From positions 186,001-250,000 of the forward strand of contig NZ_FOEQ01000003.1 of the NCBI RefSeq assembly GCF_900110655.1: a stretch of DNA of 64,000 nt, read 5' to 3'. The notes below the pieces were generated by a model. It did no database searches and had not been told where the DNA came from. It saw only the letters and a list, made by a program, of their open reading frames with translations. Shown in pieces: positions 54,114 to 63,662 of the stretch; position 1 is the first letter of the stretch; each line of letters opens with the position of its first letter. This DNA is from Pseudomonas soli (lineage in GTDB: Bacteria; Pseudomonadota; Gammaproteobacteria; Pseudomonadales; Pseudomonadaceae). A program made the position numbers and the translations under genes.

Positions 54114-55364
54114 ATGAAAAAGCACTACGACATCATCATCGCCGGTGGTGGAGTGATCGGCGCGTCCTGCGCCTACCAGCTGTCCAAGCGCAGCAACCTG
54201 AAGATCGCCTTGATCGACTGCAAGCGCCCGGGCAATGCCACCCGCGCCTCGGCCGGCGGCCTGTGGGCCATCGGCGAATCGGTGGGGCTGGGTTGCGGGG
54301 TGATCTTCTTTCGCATGATGTCCTCGCGCAGCAAGCGCGAGGCCAATGGCGCGGCGGTGGTGGTCGATTCGAGCACACCGCACATCCTGCCGGAATGCTT
54401 CTTCGACTTCGCCTTGCAGTCCAACGCGATTTATCCACAGCTGCACCAGGAACTGATCGAACGCCACGGCATGGACTTCAAGTTCGAGCGCACCGGGCTC
54501 AAGTACATCATCCAGGATGAAGAAGACCAGTTATACGCCGAGCACATCGTCAAGCAGATCCCGCACTTGGCCGACCAAGTTCGTTGGCTCGACCGCGACG
54601 CGCTGCGCGCTTCGGAACCGGCGGTAACGCTCAAGGCCAATGGCGCGCTGGAGTTTCTCTGCGATCACCAGGTCAGTCCGTTTCGCCTGGGCGATGCGTT
54701 CATGGAGGCGGCGCGGCAGAACGGCGTCGACCTGTACCCGAACGTCAACATCACCGGCGTGCTGCATGAAGGCTCACGGATCAAGGGCGTGCGCACCGCC
54801 GAAGCCGGTGAGTTCCATTGCGGCACATTGATCAATGCCGCTGGCGCCTGGGCGGCGGAACTGAGCGAGTGGGCCACCGGGGAGAGCATTCCGGTCAAGC
54901 CGGTGAAAGGCCAGATCGTGCTGACCGAGCGTCTGCCCAAGCTGCTCGATGGCTGCATCACCACCAGCGATTGCTACATGGCACAGAAAGACAACGGCGA
55001 GATCCTGATCGGCAGTACCACCGAGGAGAAGGGCTTTGATGTCAGCAATACCTTCCCGGAGATCAACGGCTTGGTACAGGGGGCGATCCGCTGCGTGCCA
55101 CAGCTGGCGCAGGTGAACCTCAAGCGCACCTGGGCCGGCCTGCGGCCTGGGTCACCGGATGAGCTGCCGATTCTCGGGCCTGTGGATAATGTCCCGGGGT
55201 ATTTCAACGCCTGTGGACATTTCCGTACCGGGATTCTGACCTCGGCGATTACCGGCGTGCTGCTGGACAAGGTTGTCCACAATGAGGCGCTGCCGCTGGA
55301 TATCACGCCATTCCTGGCGTCGCGCTTCCACAGCGCTGGGGATAAACAGCGGGCCCATGGCTAA
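54114..55364 (+). CDS. hcnC: Hydrogen cyanide synthase subunit HcnC
   Basis: 416 residues, family length. Glycine oxidase-like FAD protein: DIIIAGGGVIGASCAYQLSK, the HcnC segment LWAIGESVGLGCGVIFFRMM, and WAGLRPGSPDELPILGPVD near the C-terminus. Oxidises glycine in the HCN synthase complex. Could be mistaken for a D-amino-acid dehydrogenase, but the order and sizes with hcnA and hcnB settle it. Followed by a REP doublet. Confidence 0.94.
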   Translation: MKKHYDIIIAGGGVIGASCAYQLSKRSNLKIALIDCKRPGNATRASAGGLWAIGESVGLGCGVIFFRMMSSRSKREANGAAVVVDSSTPHILPECFFDFALQSNAIYPQLHQELIERHGMDFKFERTGLKYIIQDEEDQLYAEHIVKQIPHLADQVRWLDRDALRASEPAVTLKANGALEFLCDHQVSPFRLGDAFMEAARQNGVDLYPNVNITGVLHEGSRIKGVRTAEAGEFHCGTLINAAGAWAAELSEWATGESIPVKPVKGQIVLTERLPKLLDGCITTSDCYMAQKDNGEILIGSTTEEKGFDVSNTFPEINGLVQGAIRCVPQLAQVNLKRTWAGLRPGSPDELPILGPVDNVPGYFNACGHFRTGILTSAITGVLLDKVVHNEALPLDITPFLASRFHSAGDKQRAHG

Positions 55365-55433
55365 GTGGGCTTTGCCCTGCGATTGCGTTGGCAGGCATGA
55401 CGCAATCGCGGGGCAAGTCCGCTCCCACGGGCG
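55365..55433. repeat. Inverted pair of REP-like elements
   Basis: GGGCTTTGCCCTGCGATTGCG (about 55369-55390) is the near-inverse of CGCAATCGCGGGGCAAGTCC (55401-55420), followed by GCTCCCACGGG, as in P. putida-type REP sequences. It lies between convergent hcnC and lpd and probably acts as a transcript end or IHF/DNA-structure site. Confidence 0.75.
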
Positions 55434-55449
55434 GTGCTGAAAGGTCCGG

Positions 55450-56850
55450 TCAGATCTGCATCGCCATCCCTTGCACATTCATCGCCGCCTGGCGCAGGGC
55501 CTCGGAGCGGGTCGGGTGCGGGTGGCAGGTGAGGGCGATGTCCTCGGCCGAGGCCGAGAACTCCATTGCCACGCAGAACTCGCCGATCATCTCGCTCACG
55601 CTTGGGCCGACCAGGTGCACGCCCAGCACCTCATCGGTCTCGGCATCGGCGATGACTTTGGCGAAGCCTTCGGTCTCATGGTTGATCTTGGCGCGGCTGT
55701 TGGCGGTGAAGGGGAACTTGCCGACCTTGTAGGCACGGCCTTCGGCCTTGAGCTGCTCTTCGGTCTTGCCGACGCTGGCCAGTTCCGGGCGGGTATAGAT
55801 GACGCCCGGGATGAGGTTGTAGTTGACCTCGTGGGCCTTGCCGGCGATGCGCTCGATGCACGACACCGCTTCGTCTTCGGCCTTGTGCGCCAGCATCGGG
55901 CCGGAGGTGACGTCGCCGATCACCCAGATGCCTGGCACCGTGCTGCGGTGATGGTCGTTGGCGAGCATGCCGCGCTTGTCGGTTTGCAGCCCTGCGCTTT
56001 CCAGGTTCAGGCCTTGGGTATAAGGACGGCGGCCGATGGCTACCAGCACGTAGTCGGCCTGCAGGGTTTCGGCGGTACCACCGGCGGCGGGTTCCAGGGT
56101 CAGTGTGACGCCGTCGGCCGCGGCCGTGGCCTGGGTCACCTTGCTGCCCAGCTTGAAGGTCATGCCTTGCTTGGCCAGGGCTTTCTGCAGGGTCTTGGCG
56201 GTTTCTTCGTCGGTGCCAGGGCAGATGCGGTCCAGGTATTCGATCACCGTCACTTCGGCACCCAGGCGACGCCATACCGAACCCAGCTCCAGGCCGATCA
56301 CCCCGGCGCCGATGACGATCAGATGCTTGGGCACCTGGGGCAGCGACAGGGCACCGGTGGAGTCGATGATGCGCTGGTTGTCGATGGTCACGCCGGGCAG
56401 CGGCGTGGGCTCCGAGCCGGTGGCAATGACGATGTCCTTGGCCTGCAGGGTGGTTTCACTGCCGTCCTCGGCCTTGACGATCACCTTGCCAACCCCGTCC
56501 AGGCGGCCCCAGCCCTTGACCCAGTCGACCTTGTTCTTGCGGAACAGGTATTCGATGCCCTTGGTCAGGCCAGTCACGCTTTCATCTTTCTGCTTCATCA
56601 TCTGGCCCAGGTTGAGGGTCGGCTTGACCTCGATCCCCAGGTGGGCGAACTCATCGCCACTGGCTGCCTCATACAACTCGGAAGCGTGCAGCAATGCCTT
56701 GGAAGGCATGCAACCGACGTTCAGGCAGGTGCCGCCCAAGGTCGAGCGACCCTCGACACAGGCCACGCTCAGGCCCAGCTGGCCCGCACGGATCGCGGCG
56801 TTGTAGCCGCCGGGGCCGCCGCCAATGATCACCACGTCATAGGATTTCAT
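55450..56850 (-). CDS. lpd: Dihydrolipoyl dehydrogenase (Lpd3-type)
   Basis: 466 residues from the ATG at 56850 ([20 protein letters not shown]); the frame extends 25 codons upstream without conservation. Redox-active disulfide Cys42-Cys47 ([13 protein letters not shown]), NAD motif [18 protein letters not shown], and the C-terminal base region [15 protein letters not shown] (His-x4-Glu). Regenerates lipoamide for 2-oxoacid dehydrogenase complexes. No E1/E2 genes adjacent, so a stand-alone isoform as in P. putida. Confidence 0.92.
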   Translation of the reverse strand: MKSYDVVIIGGGPGGYNAAIRAGQLGLSVACVEGRSTLGGTCLNVGCMPSKALLHASELYEAASGDEFAHLGIEVKPTLNLGQMMKQKDESVTGLTKGIEYLFRKNKVDWVKGWGRLDGVGKVIVKAEDGSETTLQAKDIVIATGSEPTPLPGVTIDNQRIIDSTGALSLPQVPKHLIVIGAGVIGLELGSVWRRLGAEVTVIEYLDRICPGTDEETAKTLQKALAKQGMTFKLGSKVTQATAAADGVTLTLEPAAGGTAETLQADYVLVAIGRRPYTQGLNLESAGLQTDKRGMLANDHHRSTVPGIWVIGDVTSGPMLAHKAEDEAVSCIERIAGKAHEVNYNLIPGVIYTRPELASVGKTEEQLKAEGRAYKVGKFPFTANSRAKINHETEGFAKVIADAETDEVLGVHLVGPSVSEMIGEFCVAMEFSASAEDIALTCHPHPTRSEALRQAAMNVQGMAMQI

Positions 56851-57065
56851 GGGTTTCGTTACTCCGAGAGTGTGAGGAAGCGAAGAGGGCACAAGGTTAA
56901 TCTGAGCGAGCAGGATTGTATACAATCTGCCATATAGGCTGCGCCAGATAGTTCTAGACCATGGTCGTGATTACCGGAAACTTCGTACGAATGAACTACC
57001 CTGATGCGGTGACGTCCGACACATTAAGGCGTGGCGTCCCGTATCAACGAAAGGGAGGGTCATGA

Positions 57066-58250
57066 ATGCTTGCGCAACTTCCACCTGCGTTGCAGAGCTT
57101 GCACTTACCTTTGCGCGTCAAGCTGTGGGACGGCAACCAGTTCGATCTGGGGCCGAGCCCGCAAGTCACCATCGTGGTCAAGGAACCCCAGCTCATTACC
57201 CAGCTCACCCATCCCAACCTCAATGAGTTGGGATCGGCCTTCGTCGAGGGCAAGCTGGAGCTGGAAGGCGATATCGGCGAAGTCATCCGGGTTTGCGACG
57301 AACTCAGCGATGCCTTGCTGCAGGATGAAGATGAGGTATTGCCGGCACGCACTGCCCATGACAAGACCACCGATGCCGAAGCCATTTCCTATCACTACGA
57401 CCTGTCCAACGAGTTCTACCAACTGTGGCTCGACCGGGACATGGTCTATTCCTGTGCTTATTTCAAGGAGCCGGACAACACCCTGGCCCAGGCTCAGCAG
57501 GACAAGTTCGATCACCTGTGCCGCAAACTACGCCTGCAGGCTGGCGATTACCTGCTGGATGTCGGTTGTGGCTGGGGCGGGCTGGCGCGCTTTGCCGCCC
57601 GTGAGTATGGCGCCAAGGTGTTTGGCATCACCCTGAGCAAGGAACAGCTGAAGCTGGGCCGCCAGCGGGTCAAGGAGGAGGGCCTGGCTGACAAGGTCGA
57701 CCTGCAGATCCTCGACTACCGCGACCTGCCCCAGGATGGTCGCTTCGATAAGGTGGTCAGCGTCGGCATGTTCGAGCATGTCGGCCACGCCAACCTCGAG
57801 CTGTACTGCCAACGGCTGTTCGGTGCCGTGCGCGAGGGTGGCCTGGTGATGAACCATGGCATCACGGCCAAGCATGTCGATGGCCGCCCCGTCGGCCGCG
57901 GCGCGGGCGACTTCATCGATCGTTATGTATTCCCCCATGGCGAGCTGCCGCATATCTCGATGATCACTGCACGGATTTGCGAAGCGGGCCTGGAGGTGGT
58001 CGACATCGAGAGCCTGCGCCTGCACTACGCCAAGACCCTCAACCACTGGAGCGAGAACCTCGAGAACCAGCTGCAACGCGCCGCCGCGCTGGTGCCGGAG
58101 AAGACCTTGCGTATCTGGCGCCTGTACCTGGCCGGTTGCGCCTACGCCTTCACCAAGGGCTGGATCAACCTCCATCAGATTCTCGCAGTGAAGCCTTACG
58201 CCGACGGTCACCACGACCTGCCATGGACCCGTGAGGACCTGTATCGCTGA
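57066..58250 (+). CDS. cfa: Cyclopropane-fatty-acyl-phospholipid synthase family protein
   Basis: 394 residues; GGAGG at 57053 gives the ATG at 57066 correct spacing. An N-terminal lipid-binding segment precedes the methyltransferase domain with SAM motif LLDVGCGWGGLARFAAREYG (about 161-180), then VSVGMFEHVGHANLELYC and ARDFIDRYVFPHGELPHI-like GAGDFIDRYVFPHGELPH. Methylenates unsaturated phospholipid acyl chains in the membrane using SAM. Divergent from lpd. A hairpin follows. Confidence 0.93.
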   Translation: MLAQLPPALQSLHLPLRVKLWDGNQFDLGPSPQVTIVVKEPQLITQLTHPNLNELGSAFVEGKLELEGDIGEVIRVCDELSDALLQDEDEVLPARTAHDKTTDAEAISYHYDLSNEFYQLWLDRDMVYSCAYFKEPDNTLAQAQQDKFDHLCRKLRLQAGDYLLDVGCGWGGLARFAAREYGAKVFGITLSKEQLKLGRQRVKEEGLADKVDLQILDYRDLPQDGRFDKVVSVGMFEHVGHANLELYCQRLFGAVREGGLVMNHGITAKHVDGRPVGRGAGDFIDRYVFPHGELPHISMITARICEAGLEVVDIESLRLHYAKTLNHWSENLENQLQRAAALVPEKTLRIWRLYLAGCAYAFTKGWINLHQILAVKPYADGHHDLPWTREDLYR

Positions 58251-58258
58251 CCTCTACA

Positions 58259-58283
58259 GCGGCGTGCTCGTCCGGCACGCCGC
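58259..58283. terminator. Hairpin between cfa and cls
   Basis: GCGGCGTGC / GCACGCCGC, 9-bp stem with a 7-base loop between convergent genes; no T-run, so termination is uncertain. Confidence 0.5.
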
Positions 58284-58289
58284 TGCGCG

Positions 58290-59729
58290 CTACAGGATCG
58301 GTGAAATCAGGCGCGCGATGCGCATACCCAGCTGTTGCAGACGATGGGTGTCGCGGCTGTCTTCAGCGGTGATCTCCCTGGCCTGCTCGAAATCATTCAC
58401 CAGCATGAGCTCGACCTGATCGGCAAAGGCACGATCCACAGTGAGCAAGGTGATCTCGAAATTCAGCCGGAACGAACGATTGTCGAGGTTGGCGCTGCCG
58501 ATGGCGCTGACCTCGTCATCCACCAGCACGACTTTCTGGTGCAGGAACCCCGGTTGATAGCGGAACATGCGCACCCCGGCGCGCACCGCTTCGAAGGCGA
58601 ACAGGCTGGAGGCGGCGTAGACGATGCGGTGGTCGGGGCGCGAGGGAATCAGGATGCGTACATCGACGCCCCTCAGTACCGCCAGGCGCAGGGCGGCGAA
58701 GATGGCTTCGTCGGGAATGAAGTAGGGGCTGGTGATCCATACCCGGCTGCTCGCCGAGTGAATCGCTTCGAGAAAGAACAGCGCGCAGGTTTCCTGGGGA
58801 TCGGCCGGGCCGCTGGCCAGCGCCTGGCACAACACGCCATCCTCGGGGTAGGCATCAGGCAGGATCAGCGGCGGGAGCTGGCGCGTGGCCCAGTACCAGT
58901 CCTCGGCGAAGGACTCCTGCAGGCAGGCCAGCACCGGGCCGCTTATCTGTACGTGGGTATCGCGCCAGGGCGAGAGCTTGGGGTGTGCACCGAGGTATTC
59001 GTCTCCCACGTTGTGGCCACCGAGAAAACCTTGCAGACCATCAACCACCACGATCTTGCGATGATTGCGGAAGTTGACCTGAAAGCGGTTGAACCAGCCG
59101 CGGCGCGTGGCGAAGGCCTCAATCTGCACTCCACCGTCACGCAGTACCTGGCTGTAGCTGGCCGGCAGCGCATGGCTGCCGACGCGGTCGTAAAGCACGA
59201 AAATTCGGACACCTTCGGCGGCCTTGCGCAGCAATAGCTGCTGCAGTTCCTTGCCCAGGGCATCGTCATGGATGATGAAGAACTGCACCAGGACGGTGTC
59301 CCGCGCCATGCGGATGGCCGAGAAGATCGCCTCGAATGTGGCAGCGCCGTCGACCAGCAGTTTCACTTCGTTGTTGGCCAGGCATGGCATGCGCCCGAGC
59401 TTGGGCATGGCGCGCAGGGCGGCATAGCTGTCCGACTCGCGGGCGGTCAGCGCTTCCTCCACCCATGGGCGCCAGTTCAGGTTGGCCATGGCCACATGCA
59501 TTTCCTGGTTGGCCTGGCGCCGCGCCTGGATGTACGCATAGAAGGAGCGGGCGCCGAACACCAGGTAGGGGATGAGCGTGAGGTAGGGGATGAACAGCAG
59601 CGACATGGCCCAGGCGATCGCACCTTGGGCGGTGCGCACGGTGAACACCGCATGCAGCGCGGCGGCCAGGCCGAGCAGGTGAATCAGACCGAGCACGTAA
59701 CCGAAAAAGTAGGGGCTGTGGTAATCCAT
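58290..59729 (-). CDS. clsA: Cardiolipin synthase ClsA
   Basis: 479 residues from the ATG at 59729 ([20 protein letters not shown]); upstream codons are not family-like. Two N-terminal helices, then two phospholipase D HKD motifs: [16 protein letters not shown] and [19 protein letters not shown]. Condenses phosphatidylglycerol into cardiolipin at the inner membrane. Convergent with cfa, so two membrane-lipid genes face each other. Confidence 0.95.
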   Translation of the reverse strand: MDYHSPYFFGYVLGLIHLLGLAAALHAVFTVRTAQGAIAWAMSLLFIPYLTLIPYLVFGARSFYAYIQARRQANQEMHVAMANLNWRPWVEEALTARESDSYAALRAMPKLGRMPCLANNEVKLLVDGAATFEAIFSAIRMARDTVLVQFFIIHDDALGKELQQLLLRKAAEGVRIFVLYDRVGSHALPASYSQVLRDGGVQIEAFATRRGWFNRFQVNFRNHRKIVVVDGLQGFLGGHNVGDEYLGAHPKLSPWRDTHVQISGPVLACLQESFAEDWYWATRQLPPLILPDAYPEDGVLCQALASGPADPQETCALFFLEAIHSASSRVWITSPYFIPDEAIFAALRLAVLRGVDVRILIPSRPDHRIVYAASSLFAFEAVRAGVRMFRYQPGFLHQKVVLVDDEVSAIGSANLDNRSFRLNFEITLLTVDRAFADQVELMLVNDFEQAREITAEDSRDTHRLQQLGMRIARLISPIL

Positions 59730-59858
59730 ACGCATCCTGCTTGCCGAGAGTACTGCTGCTAACAGACCACGTTCGAGGGGACCACTGCAACCCACAGGCG
59801 AATTCGACGTCTAAAGGCTCAGTCCGGCCGGAGCCGGTATTTCGAGGAGCTTTCATCC

Positions 59859-60386
59859 ATGAAGATTCGTCTGCCATTGCTCGCCCTGGCACTGGGGTTG
59901 GGCAGCCCGCTGGTCCACGCGCAGATGTTGCAACCCGGCTTGTGGGAGCTGACCACCAGCAATATGCAGGTCGATGGCAAGCCGTTGCCAGACATGGAGT
60001 TCATGCTCGGCCAGTTGAAGAACCTGCCGCCTGAGCAACGGGCGATGATGGAAGGTGCCCTGGCCAAGCAGGGCATCACCGTGGGCGGCAAGGGTGTGCG
60101 CTCGTGCCTGACCGCCGAGCAGGTCAAGACCAACGACATCCCCCTGCAGGACCCGCAATCGGGCTGCACGCAGAAGATCACCGAGCGCAATGGCAATGTC
60201 TGGAAGTTCCAGTTCAACTGCCCGAAAGCCCAGGGTACCGGCCAGGCCACCTTCCTCAGCGACCGTGAGTTCCTGACCAAGGTCAACGGCACGTTCAATG
60301 CCTCCGGTGTCCAGCAACAGGGAAGCATGGATACCCGGGCGGTCTGGCTGGGCAACGACTGTGGAACAGTGAAGCCACGCAGTTGA
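59859..60386 (+). CDS. DUF3617 periplasmic protein
   Basis: 175 residues: signal peptide MKIRLPLLALALGLGSPLVHA, then a DUF3617 domain beginning LQPGLWELTTSNMQVDGKPL, a conserved Cys pair (RSCLTAEQ, SGCTQKI) and C-terminal WLGNDCGTVKP. Function unknown. GAGGAG precedes the ATG. Convergent with folE2, 8 bases apart. Confidence 0.88.
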   Translation: MKIRLPLLALALGLGSPLVHAQMLQPGLWELTTSNMQVDGKPLPDMEFMLGQLKNLPPEQRAMMEGALAKQGITVGGKGVRSCLTAEQVKTNDIPLQDPQSGCTQKITERNGNVWKFQFNCPKAQGTGQATFLSDREFLTKVNGTFNASGVQQQGSMDTRAVWLGNDCGTVKPRS

Positions 60387-60394
60387 AGTAGCGC

Positions 60395-61276
60395 TCACCA
60401 CCGATGTTGAGTCACCGCAACCGCGTCGTGGGCATGCAGGCTCTCTGCATGCTCCACGCGTACGCTGAACCCCAACACCTCTTCAATCTGCATCAATGCC
60501 AGGTGCAGGCGCCGGGCAGCATCCTCGCAGAACATCAGGTTCTGTCCATTGGCCAGGGCAAAAGCCTGCTCGTCGGCGCGCTTCACTGCGGTCTGCACTG
60601 CGGTGCCCAGCGCGGCTTCCGCCGCGTCGATCAGCCCTGTCAGGTTCAGCGCTTCCCCTGCAAGGCGTACCTGAAGCCTGGCCATGCTCCGTTGGCTATG
60701 GGGCGTGGCGACGATCCCGTCACTACTGCCCAGCCATTGGCGAATGCCGCAGCGGTCCAATGGCCGGTGGGCGAAGTCCCTGTCGAACTGCTCCTGGATC
60801 AACTGCCTTGCTAGTGCTGCCGAGCATGGGCATGTCGACGAGTACGGCACATTCACTGATAGTTCCACGTGGAACATTTCATCTTCAAGCTTGGCATCCA
60901 CGGTTACCGGGTAGCGCTTCCAGCCAGCCAACGGACTGATCAGTGCCGACCGTTTGAGCAGATGATCAAAGGTCAGGCGCAGATAAGCATTGTTGGACAG
61001 GCCGGTGTGGCTAAGCAGAAATGACCGCAGTATATGGCGTAGAAGCGGGGGTGACAGGGGTTGTTGCTCCAGCGCCTCCAATGCCAGGTACAGCCGGGAC
61101 ATGTGGATGCCGCGTGAGGCGCCATCGTCGAGGCTCACTCCGGCATCGGCAAATGCGGTGACGGTGCGCCCGTCGAGTTGCAGCGCAACGGCGATACCAT
61201 TCATGCCCACCCAGTCCAGCGGCAGTGCCTGTTGGTTGCTTTGGGCGGCGACATCGGGAAGGGATAGGCTGGTCAT
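60395..61276 (-). CDS. folE2: GTP cyclohydrolase FolE2 (zinc-independent)
   Basis: 293 residues. The FolE2 (COG1469) segments LDWVGMNGIAVALQLDGR, SVNVPYSSTCPCSAALARQL and LMFCEDAARRLHLALMQIEE are present. Makes dihydroneopterin triphosphate for folate when zinc is short, replacing zinc-dependent FolE. It lies 24 bases after the small gene at 61301 and behind a Zur-like box, which fits zinc-starvation control. Confidence 0.94.
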   Translation of the reverse strand: MTSLSLPDVAAQSNQQALPLDWVGMNGIAVALQLDGRTVTAFADAGVSLDDGASRGIHMSRLYLALEALEQQPLSPPLLRHILRSFLLSHTGLSNNAYLRLTFDHLLKRSALISPLAGWKRYPVTVDAKLEDEMFHVELSVNVPYSSTCPCSAALARQLIQEQFDRDFAHRPLDRCGIRQWLGSSDGIVATPHSQRSMARLQVRLAGEALNLTGLIDAAEAALGTAVQTAVKRADEQAFALANGQNLMFCEDAARRLHLALMQIEEVLGFSVRVEHAESLHAHDAVAVTQHRW

Positions 61277-61300
61277 GGAAGGGATCCTGAACGGTTAAAG

Positions 61301-61678
61301 TCACTGGCAACCGCCGATGAGGCTGCAATGCAGGTTGAAGCGTTGGCCGCTGGAGCTGGAAACACGATTCAGCGTGGTCCAGCCAATACGCCGGCTGTAG
61401 CCGACCCAAGCCTCGCCGTCGCTGGCCAGGCCGGTAAAGAACGTCAATGCGCCGTGGCGGCTGTTGGTTTGCGCCCAAAGCCGCTTGCTCGCAACTTCAT
61501 ACCCGCGCAAGTAAAAGGTGCTGCCCTCGGTTCGCACGCTGTAGTAGTTGCCCTTGCTGTCCTGGCAGGCCAGCAAGGTTGCGCTGCGGGTGCACCGTGC
61601 AAGGTCGGTAGTGGGCATGGCAAAGAGCTGCTCTGGATGAACGAGCAGCAGCAGGGCGATGACGCCAGGTAGTTTCAT
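61301..61678 (-). CDS. Small secreted protein in the folE2 operon
   Basis: 125 residues from the ATG at 61678; the longer open frame upstream crosses the Zur box and zigA. Signal peptide MKLPGVIALLLLVHPEQLFA, then CTRSATLLACQDSKGNYYSV and a C-terminal Cys (NLHCSLIGGC). Four cysteines could form two disulfides. Family not recognised; found next to folE2/zigA, hence likely Zur-regulated. Confidence 0.82.
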   Translation of the reverse strand: MKLPGVIALLLLVHPEQLFAMPTTDLARCTRSATLLACQDSKGNYYSVRTEGSTFYLRGYEVASKRLWAQTNSRHGALTFFTGLASDGEAWVGYSRRIGWTTLNRVSSSSGQRFNLHCSLIGGCQ

Positions 61679-61726
61679 GACGCTCTCCAGACAACCGTTC
61701 GGCGATACGGCTTGGCGAAATTGTAT

Positions 61727-61741
61727 TGTTATAATATAACA
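61727..61741. promoter_or_regulatory. Zur box in divergent folE2 operon/zigA promoter
   Basis: TGTTATA-A-TATAACA, a perfect 15-bp palindrome matching the core of the gammaproteobacterial Zur site (GAAATGTTATANTATAACATTTC). It is 49 bases before the minus-strand start and 47 before zigA, so one site could control both. Confidence 0.9.
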
Positions 61742-61787
61742 TTGTGCAATGCATCGTTTCGAATGCGCCTGCCCGATGAGGTTCGTC

Positions 61788-62996
61788 ATGCCCAACCGTC
61801 TTCCTGTCACCGTGCTGTCCGGCTTCCTGGGTGCCGGCAAGAGCACGTTGCTCAACCATGTCCTGCGTAACCGCGACAATTTGCGCGTGGCCGTGATCGT
61901 CAACGACATGAGTGAAATCAACATCGATGCCAGTGAGGTGCAACGCAATGTCAGCCTCAACCGCGCTGAGGAAAAGCTGGTTGAGATGAGCAACGGCTGC
62001 ATCTGCTGCACACTGCGCGAGGACCTGCTGGAGGAGGTGGCCCGGTTGGCGGGCGAGGGTCGCTTCGATTACCTGCTGATCGAGTCCACGGGTATATCCG
62101 AGCCGCTTCCGGTCGCCGAGACGTTCACCTTTCGCGATGAGCAGGGCCGCAGTCTCTCCGACATGGCACGCCTCGACACCATGGTCACCGTTGTCGATGG
62201 GCTGAACTTCCTTCGCGATTATCAGGCAGCCGAAAGCCTGGCCAGTCGGGGTGAGACCTTGGGCGAAGGTGACGAACGTTCGATCAGTGACTTGCTGATC
62301 GAGCAGGTTGAGTTCGCCGATGTGTTGCTGCTGAGCAAGATCGACCTGATCAGCCAGCATGAGCGCGAAGAATTGACCGCCATCCTGCGCAGCCTCAATG
62401 CGCGGGCGCAGATCGTGCCGATGGTGATGGGCCAGGTGCCTTTGGCGCGCATCCTCGATACCGGCCTGTTCGATTTCGACCAGGCCGCGCAGGCGCCGGG
62501 CTGGCTGCAGGAGCTGCGTGGCGAACATGTGCCGGAAACCGAGGAGTATGGTATTGCCGCGACCACCTGGCAGGCGCGCCGGCCATTCCATCCGCAGCGT
62601 TTCTTCGACTTTATCCACAAGCCTTGGAGCAACGGCCGCTTGCTGCGCTCCAAAGGGTTCTTCTGGCTGGCTAGCAAGTTCCAGGAGGCCGGTAGCTGGT
62701 CGCAGGCCGGCGGCATGATGCGCCATGGCCTGGCTGGTCGTTGGTGGCGTTTCGTGCCGCGCGAACAATGGCCGCAGGATGAAGAGAACACCGCGGCGAT
62801 CCTCAAGCAGTGGTCCGCGGAAGCGGGCGACTGCCGACAGGAACTGGTGTTCATCGGGCAGAACATCGACTTTGTTCGGTTATCCACAGAGCTGGAAGCC
62901 TGCCTGCTCGATGATGAGGAAATGGAGTTGGGGCCGATGGGCTGGCTGCGCCTGCCGGACCCCTTTGGTGAGTGGCATGAGGACGCTGCGGCATGA
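61788..62996 (+). CDS. zigA: ZigA/CobW-family GTP-binding zinc metallochaperone
   Basis: 402 residues from the ATG at 61788, with GAGGT at good spacing (in-frame ATGs at 61749 and 61776 lack this). Walker [18 protein letters not shown], metal motif [13 protein letters not shown] (CxCC), guanine motif LSKIDL, C-terminal CobW domain with [11 protein letters not shown]. Delivers zinc to client proteins under zinc limitation. The stop overlaps the DUF1826 start (ATGA). Confidence 0.93.
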   Translation: MPNRLPVTVLSGFLGAGKSTLLNHVLRNRDNLRVAVIVNDMSEINIDASEVQRNVSLNRAEEKLVEMSNGCICCTLREDLLEEVARLAGEGRFDYLLIESTGISEPLPVAETFTFRDEQGRSLSDMARLDTMVTVVDGLNFLRDYQAAESLASRGETLGEGDERSISDLLIEQVEFADVLLLSKIDLISQHEREELTAILRSLNARAQIVPMVMGQVPLARILDTGLFDFDQAAQAPGWLQELRGEHVPETEEYGIAATTWQARRPFHPQRFFDFIHKPWSNGRLLRSKGFFWLASKFQEAGSWSQAGGMMRHGLAGRWWRFVPREQWPQDEENTAAILKQWSAEAGDCRQELVFIGQNIDFVRLSTELEACLLDDEEMELGPMGWLRLPDPFGEWHEDAAA

Positions 62997-63610
62997 CTGT
63001 GGATATCCGCCAGGTCTTCGGTGAGTCACCCCAGGTGATGACGGAGATTCTCCAGGATGGGGTCAACCTCGCGGTCTGGCAGCGCCGCCTGCCGGCCCAG
63101 GTCGAGGACTTCGCCAACCTGGTGCTGAGCCTGGGCCAGCCATTGGCCGATGAGCGCGTGATCGAGGTGGATGAACGCCAGCCGCCAGCGTTGCCCGGGC
63201 TGCTCAGAGAAACCGCCGATCTGCATGGCTACGATGGCTTCGTCGCCGATGTGGCCTGGCTGGTGGCGGCCTATACCTGCCTGCTGGGCGCTCGGCGCCT
63301 AGGGGTGCGGCTGCGGGTGCTTGAGGGGGCGATGTGCCCGCGCATGCATGTGGATCATGTGCCATTGCGCCTGCTCAGTACCTACGCCGGCGCAGGTAGC
63401 GAATGGCTGCCAGAGGGTGCCATCGACCGTACCCGGTTGCAGCTGGCGCCGCCGCCTGTGGATAACGTCCGGCGATTGGTGGCGGGAGAGGTAGCCCTGC
63501 TCAAGGGTGAGAAGTGGCTGGGGAACGAGGGTGCGGGCTTGGTCCACCGGTCCCCGCAGACACCCGCCGGGGAGCGTCGCTTGCTGTTGAGCCTGGACTG
63601 GTTGGCATGA
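62993..63610 (+). CDS. DUF1826 domain protein
   Basis: 205 residues: [20 protein letters not shown] near the start and the core [20 protein letters not shown] with His residues that could bind metal. Soluble, no signal. Function unknown; consistently linked with CobW/ZigA genes. Coupled to zigA by a 4-base overlap and 52 bases before a second CobW gene. Confidence 0.9.
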   Translation: MTVDIRQVFGESPQVMTEILQDGVNLAVWQRRLPAQVEDFANLVLSLGQPLADERVIEVDERQPPALPGLLRETADLHGYDGFVADVAWLVAAYTCLLGARRLGVRLRVLEGAMCPRMHVDHVPLRLLSTYAGAGSEWLPEGAIDRTRLQLAPPPVDNVRRLVAGEVALLKGEKWLGNEGAGLVHRSPQTPAGERRLLLSLDWLA

Positions 63611-63662
63611 ATTGCCGGACGCCCCGGTATAGACTGCCATCAAGCCCTTGCGATACCGAGCC

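Noticed and set aside
54114..55364. Possible D-amino-acid dehydrogenase or glycine oxidase of thiamine synthesis
   Set aside because: The order ferredoxin-like, BFD-containing flavoprotein and glycine-oxidase-like protein, the lengths, and the ANR/Rsm leader fit HcnABC better.
55471..56937. Open frame of 488 codons on the plus strand
   Set aside because: Antisense shadow of lpd, which has clear catalytic motifs on the minus strand.
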